Source: Nemertoderma westbladi (Eukaryota; Xenacoelomorpha; Nemertodermatida; Nemertodermatidae). From it: 47,881 nucleotides of DNA. The stretch spans positions 1 to 47,881 of the forward strand of contig JAUCBJ010005457.1 of the NCBI GenBank assembly GCA_032718475.1, read 5' to 3'. The notes under the pieces were generated by a model that saw nothing but the letters and a program-made list of their open reading frames with translations, was not told the origin of the DNA and made no database searches. Positions 33,250 to 44,790 of this stretch are shown piece by piece. Every line of letters starts with the position of its first letter. The first letter of the stretch is position 1. A program made the position numbers and the translations under genes.

Positions 33250-33252
33250 TTA

Positions 33253-35063
33253 GAGTCCCTGCGAGACGTCTGGTGTTCCAGATTTCCAATCTCTCTCTCT
33301 GATTTCCACAACAGACTTATTTGTGGTGGGGGATTGTGGATCCAAAGCGTCGTCTCCGGAAGTGTGTAGTACAGACAGATCTATCACGGGTTTAAATAAC
33401 TTCGATTTATTCGCCCGGGTTTTAGGTTTGACTTTCTCCGCTCCCTTGGCTTGTCTAATCTCCGCCGTGGTAAGATGAGGAGGCCATTCATCCTCTTCCT
33501 TACTTAGGAAGTCGGGTCCACCAAACCAGTCTGGAGTATCTATCAGTTCTTGTGGAGTTGCTCCCCTGGAGGCGATGTCGGCTGGATTAATCGTCCCAGG
33601 GCAATGTCTCCATTGATCTATCTTCGTGCGACTAAGTATAATGGCTACTAAGTATAATGGCTATAATAGTCGATCTGTTCTGTTACATTCCGGCCGATGG
33701 CTGTAGCGTATAGAGCCGCTTTTAACTCCGCTCGAGGAACTTTCAACTTGTTGTTTATCAAGGCCTTAGAGGTAACCAAGGCGACCTTAATTCCATCCGG
33801 AGTTTCAACTCTCAGGTAGGCTACTATACCTATTCCCATGTCGCTGGCGTCTCCAAACACATGGAGTTGATAGGAATACGTGGGGAGAACGTGACCAAAA
33901 TAAGAATGGGAAATCGTAAAATTCTCGATGGATGGTAGAGAATCTTCCCATTTCATCCACTTCTTTAATAGTTCTCCCTTACGTGGATCGTCCCACGAGT
34001 GGTTTTCAAGCCACATTTGATGTACTAAACTCCGAGCAATCAATATAACTGGGCTAATAAATCCCAATGGATCGAAATAAGTGCTCAGGATACTTAGACA
34101 AATCCGTTTAATCCGAACTGGATTATCTCGCTGTTTTAGCTGGAAAAACAGGATATCTCTCTCTGTGTCCCATTTCAAACCAAGCATCTTGGTTTCTGGA
34201 AGATCGTCCTTGATAAGGTCTAGATCTTTAACTCCTCGGTCTTCTACCGGGATCGATTCCAGAAATTCACGGGAGTTACTGGTGAATTTAGTTAATCGAA
34301 ATCCACCTCTTTTCAAGCACTCTACCGTTCCTTTGGCGACATCAATGGCTTCTTCCACCGATGGGAGGGACTTTAAATTGTTGTCCATGTATATATCCTG
34401 TTTGATGTTGTCGATAACCTCTTTGGAGAAGGCGTCCCGGTTGTCATCAGCAGTGGTGCGCACTACTGAGCAGGCGTTTGAAGGGCTCGAGATGATCCCA
34501 AAAGCCTGGATGGTCATCCAGTACTCCACCGGTTTCTGGTTGAGGTCTCCTTCAGGCCACCACAGAAATCATAGGCTGTCCCAATCCTTATCCAGCGCCT
34601 TAACTTGTAAGAACATGCCTTCTATATCGGAGGCGAAAGCGATCGAATATTGTCGTAATCTTAAGAGTATTCCCAATAAGGATTGGAGTAAGTTTGGTCC
34701 CGGCAACAACTCGGAGTTAAGGGATTGGCCCATGTAGAGGGTGGAGCCGTCAAATACTACCCGGACTTCGTTGGGTTTACCGGGTTTGGGAACGTAATGA
34801 TGTGTTAAATAGTACGTTCTCTCAGTTATAGGTGTTTCTTCCGGTACTCGCTCCGCATATCCCTTGTCAATGAATTTCTTCAGCTGGGTCTTGTACATCT
34901 CCTTAGCTGAAGCATTTGCCGTAAGGCGTCGATGTAGTTGCGCAATTCTCTTCTCCGCCAAGGGTCTGTTGTTTATAAAATTGGGTTCTTGCCGTCGGAA
35001 AGGCAGACCAATCTCATACCTACCTTGATCTTTAAGAAAACGGGTAGTCGTTTCCTGTATCTA
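33253..35063 (-). pseudogene. BEL/Pao reverse transcriptase and RNase H region, broken
   Basis: The Gag-protease frame continues past an in-frame TAG (35061-35063) into RT: EVRVVFDGS, the DIEGMFLQV catalytic A motif, a TGA at 34569-34571 just before FLWWPEG, then the catalytic C box, which reads YMDN where the family has Y-x-D-D, so the active site is altered. RNase H follows with FGDAS and PRAELKAA but its distal half is missing near 33600-33665, where a 16-bp unit (ACTAAGTATAATGGCT on the plus strand) is tandemly doubled. After this break the coding text shifts frame: PADIASRG and DWFGGPDFL lie in the integrase frame. A TAA at 33250-33252 separates it from the integrase segment. Confidence 0.88.
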
Positions 35064-38000
35064 CTTGGCTCTTTCCTCTTCTACCGATAGGGCCTTATCG
35101 TAGGAATTGGGCTCTACAGCCTCTTGAGTAAAGAATCGTACGGCGTGTTCATCGCGAGTCTTCGTGTTGTAACGATCTATCACTTCATTCAGTTCGTCGT
35201 TGTAATCGACTTGTCCCACTGGATGGATGAGGTGACACAGGTTCACTTGGTTTTGCCAAGTTTCATTTTCTGTAAGGAGGTCGATGGTATTCTCCTCGTC
35301 GAATAGTTGATGTATATCGTCATTATCTGAGGAGTATGGTGTTCCCTCAGGTGTGTCGTCTCCCTCACTGATTTCCTCTTCCCATTCACTCACCTGGTAG
35401 ACCTGTTCTTTAGGTAGCCTTTCCATGAGAGTTCTACGGGAAGGTCCAGTAAAGTACCAACCTACTCTAGTTCTTCCCGCATAGGTTTGCAGTGGTTGCG
35501 GTTGAGCAGGCCGTTTCTCTAATGTCTCAAGCGCCTCATGCGCATTTTGGCCGATGAGTATTTGTACCCCTGGGTAGTCGGTGTTGAATCTAGGTATCTC
35601 ATGCTGCTGGGTGAAATCGTCTTCATCCCAGTTATAAGGTTCCACTTGGCTGGTAGCGAAGTTCTTTATCGCCACCATTTTTACTGACCTTATACTGTGT
35701 TCTCCTAGTTCATCCTGGGGGGTGGACAACGCGCCTACATAGTAGTCTGTAGCTACTGTAGATTTCCAAACCTGCATAATTCCTGAAAGGTTCAACTTAG
35801 TTCGGAACTTGGGTTGTCCAGCAAAGATGTCTTCGGCTAGTTCTTTGTCGATGAATGTTCCTGTGCTGCTGGAATCAAGGAGGGCGTTCACTATATAGCT
35901 CCTTTTTAACCCATGGACTCTCAACTGCACACCGGGAAATTCTCGGATTCCTACGTTGGAAGTTGGCGCTTTCCAAGATGGTTGTCGGTCAGGAATAGTT
36001 AGGGGAAGCTCACTATCGGTTTCAGTCTCATACGTAAGTGCTCGATACACTGCAGTGTTTATTAGATAACAGGATTCGTTTTCGTCGGAGAATTCATCCG
36101 TGTAGAATCCTTCCATCTCAGAACTGAGGTCAGTGTCGTTCACATCACTGAATTGGACATGTAGTTCGGACTCACTTACCTGACTCGGGCTGTTTCTTTC
36201 GAATTCGGTGTGCAATAAGATATGATGTTTCGCGCCGCACTTAGCACATCTTGCGTCGGAGTAAAAGGTTCGCCGTTGGTGTCCTTGTCTGAGACAATTA
36301 TAACACAACCGCTTATCCCACATGACTTCGCGTCTATCTTTTAGGGATTTCTTTAAGAATTCCTCACACACACTTAAACGGTGGGGCCCGTTGCACAACG
36401 CACATTTTGGTTTGATGTTACTTACTTTACCTTGGGTAGTGTTGTGCACACTCGTTCTTTCCTCGGGCTTTCTTCCATGAACACTCTTAGGAGACGTAGG
36501 AGGAGTTTTTGTTACCTGTTCTCTCCTGTCACTGTTTCGAGACTTAAATTTACTTACGTCTTTGGGTGCCTTGTTGACATAATAAGATATTTCGGTGTCT
36601 TTCCCGTTGTTCTCCTCTTGAGAGGCCTGGCTTTCGCCATCGTCTGTATAACACACTGGTGTTACCTTTCTCCTAGAAACGGGTTTCTCACTTATCTTAT
36701 TTTCTGGTGTCTTCTCTCTGGACTGCTTTAGGAGCTGTAATTTTACCTCTCCATCCAAGAATGACATGAGATCAGCCATGGTAGGGTCTCTTCGTTGTTG
36801 TTCCATCATATATAGAACTCTTTTGTCCCAACGAGTTCCCACTCCACCCTTTGGCAAGGTAGATGCTACTGCTCCAATAACCATAGAACTCTGATATTCA
36901 TGAGACTTACCTAGCCAATCTAATTGTCTACAAATCTCCTGGATCTCATCGGAAAATTCTATAATTCCGCTGCTAAGAAACTTTCGGGGCGCTACCAATT
37001 TCGCATACAAATACCTAGCTATGTTATTCCTATTACCATACCTGATGTTTAGTGTATCCCAAACTTGTCTTAATCCATCTGGATGTCCAATAAACTTTAA
37101 CGCCATTAACTTGGGAGATCCTTCCAAGCACTCGATGAGGAATCTAAGTTTCTCTCCGTTAGATAGCACAGAGTTCTGTATGTTATCTTTATAATATTCA
37201 TTAAAAGGTAACCATTTCATCTCATCTCCGTTGAACTTGACGATCTCTCCCACCTTTACCGCTTGACGGGCTTCGGTTCTAGCCATTTGACGCGTAAAAC
37301 TTTCTTGGGCCATCGTATTATTTAATATCGAGTTATCGGTATATAAATTTCTCGGATTATTATGAGGTCTATATGGAATATCATTGTCAACAGGTTTATA
37401 ATTACCCTTAATAGGGTTTACTATAGGAGTTTCTACTTCACTAGCAGTATAGATGCGTGTAGGCTCCACACCTTGCGCATGAAATACTTCAGACCTAACA
37501 GGTTGACACATTGTTACAGAGGGTGGTGGTATACCCTTTTGTAGATATACTAACTTATCGCGTTCTAACGCGATACTCTGCTGCACTTCCTGCAATTCTA
37601 ACCTACTCTCTCTTACTGTTCCCCTTAACTGTTGAACAGTCCCCTCCAACTCTCGGACCTGCTGGGAGGAGCGTGCCTGATTCTCCCCCATCTGCCCGAG
37701 GAGAATATCCATCCCCCGCCGTCGCTCATCCACCCACTCTACCGCCGAAGCGGGAGCCGCCAACATAGTAGCGGGTAGACGAGGGACGACGGGCGATAAA
37801 TCGTTAATGTCTTGCTCGGCGTCCAGGACTGGAATTGACTCTGGAACAGTCCTACTGGTTACAGGTAGTTTAGTACTGTGCAAAGGGAATTTAGAGTTAG
37901 GTTCTGGAAGTACAGGGGTCTCTATCACAGAAGGGGTGGCTTCGAGAACAGGGCTAATTATTTCAGGCTCATCTACTATAGTAGGGAGTCTTTCTACTCT

Positions 38001-39614
38001 AATAATTTGGTCTGTGGGTTCTGTACTACCTAAGTCTGTGCTAGCTAGTTGCCTTCTCACGGCTGGGGGCAAATTAGGCAATTTCTGACGGTGGGGCGTT
38101 CTTCTATGCCTGCTGAGACGAGATCTATTTCCTCCGCCTTCAGGATCTGTTGTCTCGCCTTCATCAGATGATGTAAATCCCTGTCGCTTGGGAGTAGATC
38201 GACTTATCATCTGCATGTGAGTAGCTGTTCTCTGTTTATTTAAGTAGTCTTGCTTCTCTTGAATATTTTCCAACTCTAGTTGGGCTGTCTCTTCAGATGC
38301 CCTTCGTTTGGTTTCTGCCACTGCCAATGCTGCCTTTCTATTAACCTCTACCGCTGCCGCTGCTGCTTTTCTTTCAGCCTCTACCGCTGCCGCTTCTGCT
38401 TTTCTTTCAGCCTCTACCGCTGCCGCTGCCGCTTCATGTCTTTCTTCTATCTGTTTCTTCTTTAACTGTCCTTCTTGGACCCTGGCGACGCGGATGCTTT
38501 CATCAAATTTAGCTTGGTTCGCAGCTACCATTTCTGCATCTAATGCGTCCAACACAAACTTGGCTCCTTCACTAGTAGGGTGAAGTCCAGCCAGCCGTCT
38601 CCTCAACTCTTTGTCACCTATAAATCGTTGATAGTCCGACAGATAAATGTCAATGGCGTCCTTCTTCTGAGGTTTCTCTGATGTCGCTTCGCTTTCCACT
38701 TGAGTAAAGGTAGCGTCTGTTGATTCTCCGTGGGTTGAGCGCTCAGCCAGCTGAATTTTCCACTGGGCCATTCCTTGAACTTTGAGACCCACCCGCTGGA
38801 ACCAAGTCTTTACGGCAACTTGCAACGACGTTTCTTGGCTTCTCTTCGAAGCTTCCTCAAAGGCAGAAAGGATCAGTCTGATTCTTAGGATTCGTTCTCG
38901 AACTTGATAAAGCAGCTCTCCCTGCTCTTGAGGTCCTTGGGGTTGTTGAAACAGTTGTTCCTCTAATCGCTCCAAAGAGCTGAAGAATCCCTGTACATAT
39001 CCTGCTGCCGACCTCTTCCACACAGCTGGATCTCTAGTGTCTCTTACCACTCCCATCCTGTATAAGTCCTCCCAGTCAGCTTCCGATAAGTTAAACGGGA
39101 GTCCGGGTCCGGGGAAATTCCATTGCGTCTCGACAATAGACTTCAGTTCCTCCTTCGTGTATCCCGCATAACTGTCCTTGGTCGATCGCTTACTTCTCGC
39201 CCAATCCATTTGATGTTCCTCCACCGCAATCAATACTCTAGTGAGTACGGCTTCAGGAAGAATGAGAAGTGGATCCGATTAAACTGCTTCTGCCATCTTT
39301 GCTCCACGCTCGGGTGTCAACTCTACAGTATCTGAACTACTGGAGCTATCGGGCCACTGAGAAATAAGTTCTCGGGCTCGAGTGTTGCTGTTGTTTAACA
39401 GCTGCCTCTTGGTCCCGCTTGACTTGAGCCCGAGTGCCTATGATAGACCTATGGTGTTTGACTAGCCTAGGGTCTGATACTACTACTGGAGGGATGACCT
39501 TTCTTACAGTAGGAGGGGAGTTGAACTTGGTCTCAAACGTTCCGCACTCCTATCTGGATCACAGATTGTTGTATCTAGGAGACTGTCTGACAGGTTTTGC
39601 TTTGTGTCAGCCAT
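35061..39614 (-). pseudogene. BEL/Pao Gag and protease region
   Basis: A long open stretch (39233-35061, 1390 codons) follows a damaged N-terminus: a likely start ATG at 39614 leads into a frameshifted region, and another in-frame ATG at 39296 meets a TAA at 39281. Features in order: an Ala/Glu/Lys coiled-coil repeat with AAAVEAERKA units (~260-320), a DUF1759-like capsid region (~640-790, GEIVKFNGDEMKWLPF), three cysteine/histidine fingers (CALCNGPH, CYNCLRQGH, CAKCGAKHH, ~940-1005), and an aspartic protease (~1115) whose active site reads DSS where the family has D-(S/T)-G. Gag packages the RNA; the protease would cut the polyprotein. The protease site is therefore probably dead in this copy. 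Confidence 0.9.
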
Positions 39615-41578
39615 GTTTGTTTGTACAGTTGAATGCCTACTGCTAGAACTACAGTTAAAGCAAGTCTAGTAATTCAGTATCAACTATAAGCCTAGTAATT
39701 AATTACCGATATCGTTACTCAGTGTAACGTGATATATACAATATATTAGAATACCGGTATACACTTACAGTATATATAAGTATTATTACGGACTAGGGTT
39801 CGTCACAGAATGCTGGTATATAATTTAAGCATAAATATTAAAATATATAATAAGCCTATCGTGAATACCGGTATACAGCATAAACCTATAGTATATATAA
39901 GTATAATTATAGACTAGAATTAATTACAGAATACCGGTATATATTTTCAGCTTAAATTTATAGAAATAAATATAATAAACCTATCGTAAATACCGGTATG
40001 TCAATTATTTTATAATAACTGAATTTCTGAATTTTAGGGTTACTTTACGTTACTTTATTACCGTTATTTAAGCAGTAGTCCAACTGATATTAAGACCTAA
40101 TTGATGGATGACAGGCCTACTATTTTATAAATCAGTTTGAGTTGATTTATAATATATATATACCCGTTTAATGGGTTTTGTTACAGTATTTGAAATAAAT
40201 ATTATTATTTCTAGGTAAGGAGTCACTTCACAGAAGCTGAACGCTCTCAGTGGAGTGCTACTTATTGGACACTAAAACAAATAATTCTAATTTACTAAAT
40301 TACTTATTACTACAAATTACGTACAATTACTGGGTGAGATTACAATCTCTAAATAAACACAAAAAAAATTACACGTACAAATTTTAGGGTAATTTTACAG
40401 GAAATCTACGAACCAGCCTAACAAGGGGTTAGAAATTTCTGGTTATTACAAACGGACAGGATACTATGGTATTTGAAAATAATAAAGCAGTAGTAAATAT
40501 ATTGCGTTGTCTAGATAAGAAATTCCCATATAGTCTCTAGCTTTACAGCTCTATAAGTACTACGTTATGTACCCGGAATGTCCCTACCTAGAAGTTAATT
40601 ACCGCAGCCAACCATAGCTAACGTGCCTATTAACCACTTTACAACACAAATATACTGCCTACACACTAATTACCTTCGGAAAGCACTGTACACTAAACCC
40701 TAAATTAGGTACAAGTGCTTATACAACAAATAATCAGCAGTTTAAAATACTTGTACAGCTAAAAGAACCACGGTATCTGCTGGAGTGACTAGAGCATAAA
40801 ATCACCAGTCTTTACCTACGCCAAACAGCCCTGATGTAGTACCGGGGTTAATTTAACTATAACGGTATGTATAACAAGCACAATTACTGTAGGAATAAAC
40901 TTGGGGTTGTGTATGTTGCGAATAATCGCATATACTCTGAATAATAAATATTACGCTACCCGTACAGACTACACAAACAAAATACAAACCAAATGCTGAC
41001 AGACTACTATCAAGCCTAAATAAACTACAGTATATGCAGAATCCGAAATGGTTAGTTAGTATGCGTTCTAACCGAGTAGTACGACTTATTCTTTCAGAGG
41101 GGATTTACCTTACAACACTGGATGCCCCTACCTTCCTAACTAGTATTTTATCGGACATACACTCTACACACACTGCAATCTCTTCGGACCTGACAACAGC
41201 CAGACAACAATCCAGCAAACAAATTATTTGTACAATTTGAGCGGGCTTACACGCCTTCTGCTCAATATAAACTTACAGATAAATAAAACTGACAGAAATA
41301 AGTAAAATCCCAATAAAAAACCAGGGCGGCCGTCCCTGATTAAATATCAAGACCTACCAGTATATAATTATCAATATCGAATAATACTGCTGTACCTGTA
41401 AGTACCAGTTCGGGTAGTCGGGCAGTCAGGCCTACAGCTTACCGTTCGACCGGTACCTTCGACTTTATTGCCTACGGTGCAATAAAGAAACTAGAATAAC
41501 TGTTATTGTTCTTACCAGAACAATAGTAAACTGTATTTATTGTCTACTGTGCAATAAAGGAAAATCTATAACTGTTAT
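39615..41578 (-). other. Long leader of the giant element
   Basis: About 2 kb between the 5' LTR and Gag, with no credible coding frame. It contains at least four copies of TACCGGTA-type palindromes in two ~115-bp tandem units (39745-40000), and a ~48-bp unit repeated with a ~72-bp period directly next to the LTR (about 41463-41512 and 41536-41583, the latter running into the LTR end). A standard TGG-starting primer binding site is not visible right after the LTR. Confidence 0.65.
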
Positions 41579-42774
41579 TGTTCGCGCTTTTAGACCTTTA
41601 GCAGTTTAACCCGCAGATTTTAGGTGTCTTCTAGTTTATAAATCGACTTTAGCCTATAACAAGTATTTGTTGCATATAAGATATAAAGTTACATTAGCCG
41701 AAGCCAGCCTATGCGCGACCATTCACCCACAGTTAAGGGAGACTGGATTCGGAGGCTCTGACCTTATTGCGGTGTAGACTTACTGTACTATTCGATTGAT
41801 CGTTAATATATAATCTCTGACAAATATTATTTACTTTCGGGAAATATTAACAGTTCCTTTAGGACATGGCGCTCTAAGTATGTAAACAGAGTTATGACTT
41901 ACACTAAACACAACGGGATGGCTAATGATTTTCGTATAAAGCGCATTCTTTAGGAAATGCTTTGTTATCTGTCACACTCATGCACACTACCGCACGCTGC
42001 TGCACACTGATCTGCCGACCTTCACTAAATTTGATCATATATAAGGAGAATAGTAACTGACACATGTAGGGATTATGAAATAGCATTCAATTCACTCCAA
42101 AACCACTATAATGTAAGTCGCAATTGCTACAGGTAACCGGTCTCTCTAACCTTCAGTATATCAAGAAGATTGGGGTTTTATGATTATTTATCGATATTCT
42201 CCAAATATAACAACATATCCATCAACTTCTAACAATTAATAACCGACAGTAAATAGCAGTAAAATAATGCGGTGAAAGGTATGTATAGTATGATTTGTTT
42301 GTATGATATGAGTTGAGTTGATAACAGTTATACGTTCCTATAATCAAAGCCGTCGAATGTTTGGCTAAAGTCTGAAACTAAGAATAATTCCAAAGCCGAT
42401 GTTCTGGGGCTCAGGAAAAGGTAAACAAAGACCGTCATGCATTGCGCGATTTCCCGGAGGCTTCTGTGCAAATAAAATGAAAATCGCTCTGATTGGTCGA
42501 GTGAGCTGAACAAAGAGAGTTAAGAAAGCTCCACATCGACATCAAAATCAGCTGATAGATTTCGTCATCTAAGCCACACTGTATTAAGAGTATTTTGGCG
42601 TATTGCGGCATAAAATGGCTTGTTATGTCCGCTAAAGTACACATACAGAAAAATGGCTTTTTATGTCCACTAAAACACCTACACAGTAAGAAAAACGGCT
42701 TTTTATGTCCGCTAAAACACCTACAGAGTACTTTGCGGGGAAAATGACTAGTTATATCCGCAAAAGCCTTTACA
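41579..42774 (-). repeat. 5' LTR of the giant element
   Basis: 1196 bp, the same length as the 3' LTR and nearly identical to it. It is followed on the plus strand by AAAAT (42775-42779), matching the base pairs before 24488. Tandem units of the U3 lie at about 42613-42774. Transcription of the element would start in this LTR toward lower coordinates. Confidence 0.93.
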
Positions 42775-42989
42775 AAAATAAGAAAGAAGATTTTATACTA
42801 ATTTCGCTTTCGATTACTAATAATGAATTCGACTTACCAAAAAAAGAATAGTATGGTTTAATGGTTACACCCAAGTCTTAAATGGCCTGCAGTGGAAGCA
42901 AATATTACATCCAACTTTCGAAAGGCCATAACTCCTCTATTTCCTTAAGTAAAGTAAAGTACTCGTGTACTTTGAGTAATTTTATCAAT

Positions 42990-43935
42990 TTCGAAAGGTG
43001 TTGATATGGTATGGGTGCCAGGAACTCCTCATATCTCGAAAACTACTGGAGCTATTAAATTTTTATTTGTCTGATCTGAAAGAGGACATAATTTTAGTTA
43101 GGGACGAGTACTTTCGACGCGCTAGACATATTGTTTCAGGGATTTTAACTATGAGAAATAACTGGCCCACTAAATTTGGGGACTTTGCAGCAGCTTGGCG
43201 GGTCGTATCTATAGTAGGTCATGGTTCCCCATTTGGAAAAAGCATCTAACATTATAAATATATTATCCCTGAGACCCTCTTGATTTCTAGTAGTGGACCA
43301 ATTTAAATGGACCTGCGGTAGCAGGCCCGTAGCCAGGGGGGGGGGGGGGGGGGGTCGGTGGTTCGAACGAACCGCCCTTTTGAGAAAAGTGCCCTTTTAT
43401 ATGAACAGATGTTTGGGAAATGTGTCCTTTTTATACTCACCTTTTTGAGAAATATTCTCCTTTCATATTCACCTATTCGGAAAAGTGACCCTTTCCCGCA
43501 AAGCAAATATTCAAGTTACATATTAGCAGTAAGAACAGCAGTTAGGATTCACATTACCCCAGTGCCAATGTGCTTTAAAAAGTACCCCACAGATTTCGTA
43601 TTGTGTAATCAATGGTTTTATATTTTTCGGATATTTACTGAAAATCGGCGTTTGAAACTCGTTTTTAATACAGTTGCCGTGGTGACCGGTTTTTACAAAT
43701 GACGTCAATGGAATCTCTGATGCTGATATGTGGGGGGGTAGGTCAAGGTTAGAAGACCGTAGGTTTACTCGAAAGTGGACTTTTATAAATGATCTCCTGT
43801 TGTCATGATAATATGGGACCGATAAATAATGTTGTAAAGTTTGTTCCCCTTTAAAAATAAAAGGTATGCCAATTATGGTAATTTTGTCCAGAACGTCCGT
43901 CCACATGAACTTGCTAAACGACCTGACTAATTGGC
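42990..43935 (-). repeat. Interspersed repeat R, copy 2, with an insert
   Basis: Parts 43100-43226 and about 43606-43935 match 21545-21060 in inverse orientation. Between them, about 43227-43605 is extra sequence containing a 19-base poly-G (43336-43354) and CAGGCCCGTAGCC at 43326. Either the insert is a transposon in this copy or the other copy has lost it. The family is unknown. Confidence 0.7.
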
Positions 43936-43939
43936 ATAC

Positions 43940-44790
43940 TTGATATTTCGTAATTCTTCATATAAACGGCCAATTTATAAATGGTTGCTTGGGTTATTTG
44001 TGCTATTTAGCTTCAACTTCTGGTTGTTTTAGTTACATATAATTAAATCGTCAATAATTAGCCAAATTAATTTATTTTTGAAGATGTCGACGAAGTAATA
44101 CGTATACGATTGATACTAACATACAAAATCCCAGGCAGCAGCTGATTGACCACAGATAATAATAATGTTAATCTCGCCACCTTTACGTCTACGAGAATAA
44201 GTTGGAGCTGCTAAGGAGGGTTTAGATCAGGGACCCAAAGCAGAACTGAGTAGTGGTTTAGTGGTAACGTTTGCTGACAAACATCTCGCTGTTCAGTTGT
44301 ATCAGATGGAACATGGGGAATTAACTTCAGCCATGCCGGAATCCTCAACTAATGCTATTACAGACAGAGTTACAGAATCCTCAGTCGATACGATTACTGC
44401 TATGCCTACAATGTCAGATACCAAGGGAACTACTACATCGAAAATAACCACAACTACAACCACAGACGCTATGGAAACCACACAAAGGGCTGAATCATAT
44501 CATACTTATCCAAAAAATATTGTAATAATTTTTGGATATCTTGTTGTGCGCCTATTTTAAATAAACATTCTCAGAAAGTTACTTCAAAGAAATTGTATGT
44601 TGTAAAACGTGTATTAAATTTGGTTCTATAAATTTGGTGTACTTGGTGATATTATAGACGGAGGCAATAATGACTAATGAGACTTTCATAGCGTTGTGTA
44701 TTCCTTAAGTCAATTATTAAACATAGTTCCATGAAACTATTAAATAATTTTATCCTACTTACGTACCCTTTGGTGAACCAAATGTATACC
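43940..44790. other. Mostly unrecognised; one Ser/Thr-rich frame
   Basis: An open frame at 44261-44560 (+) encodes a Thr/Ser-rich region with a hydrophobic end (NIVIIFGYLVV), compatible with the tail of a mucin-like or GPI-anchored surface protein, but without splice or homology support. It may be chance. Nothing else is seen. Confidence 0.35.

Larger units (their letters stand above)
24488..42774 (-). mobile_element. Full-length 18.3-kb BEL/Pao LTR retrotransposon with an extra post-pol gene
   Basis: Both LTRs are 1196 bp, start TGTAAAGGC and end GCGCGAACA in element orientation, and the whole is bracketed by AAAAT at 24483-24487 and 42775-42779. Order on the minus strand: 5' LTR (42774-41579), leader, gag-pol (about 39614-31681), 1.67-kb spacer, unrecognised ~1417-codon frame (30015-25762), candidate polypurine tract GGGAGCGG, 3' LTR (25683-24488). 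BEL/Pao assignment rests on the gag DUF1759-like region, CCHC-type fingers, the DIEGMF motif of RT and the integrase. Typical BEL elements are around 6-10 kb, so this one is exceptionally long because of the leader, the spacer, the 4.25-kb extra gene and long LTRs. Frames contain stops, so this copy is not autonomous. Confidence 0.93.

Noticed and set aside
38280-38583. Cys- or Ala-rich plus-strand frames
   Set aside because: Antisense shadows of the coiled-coil repeat of Gag.
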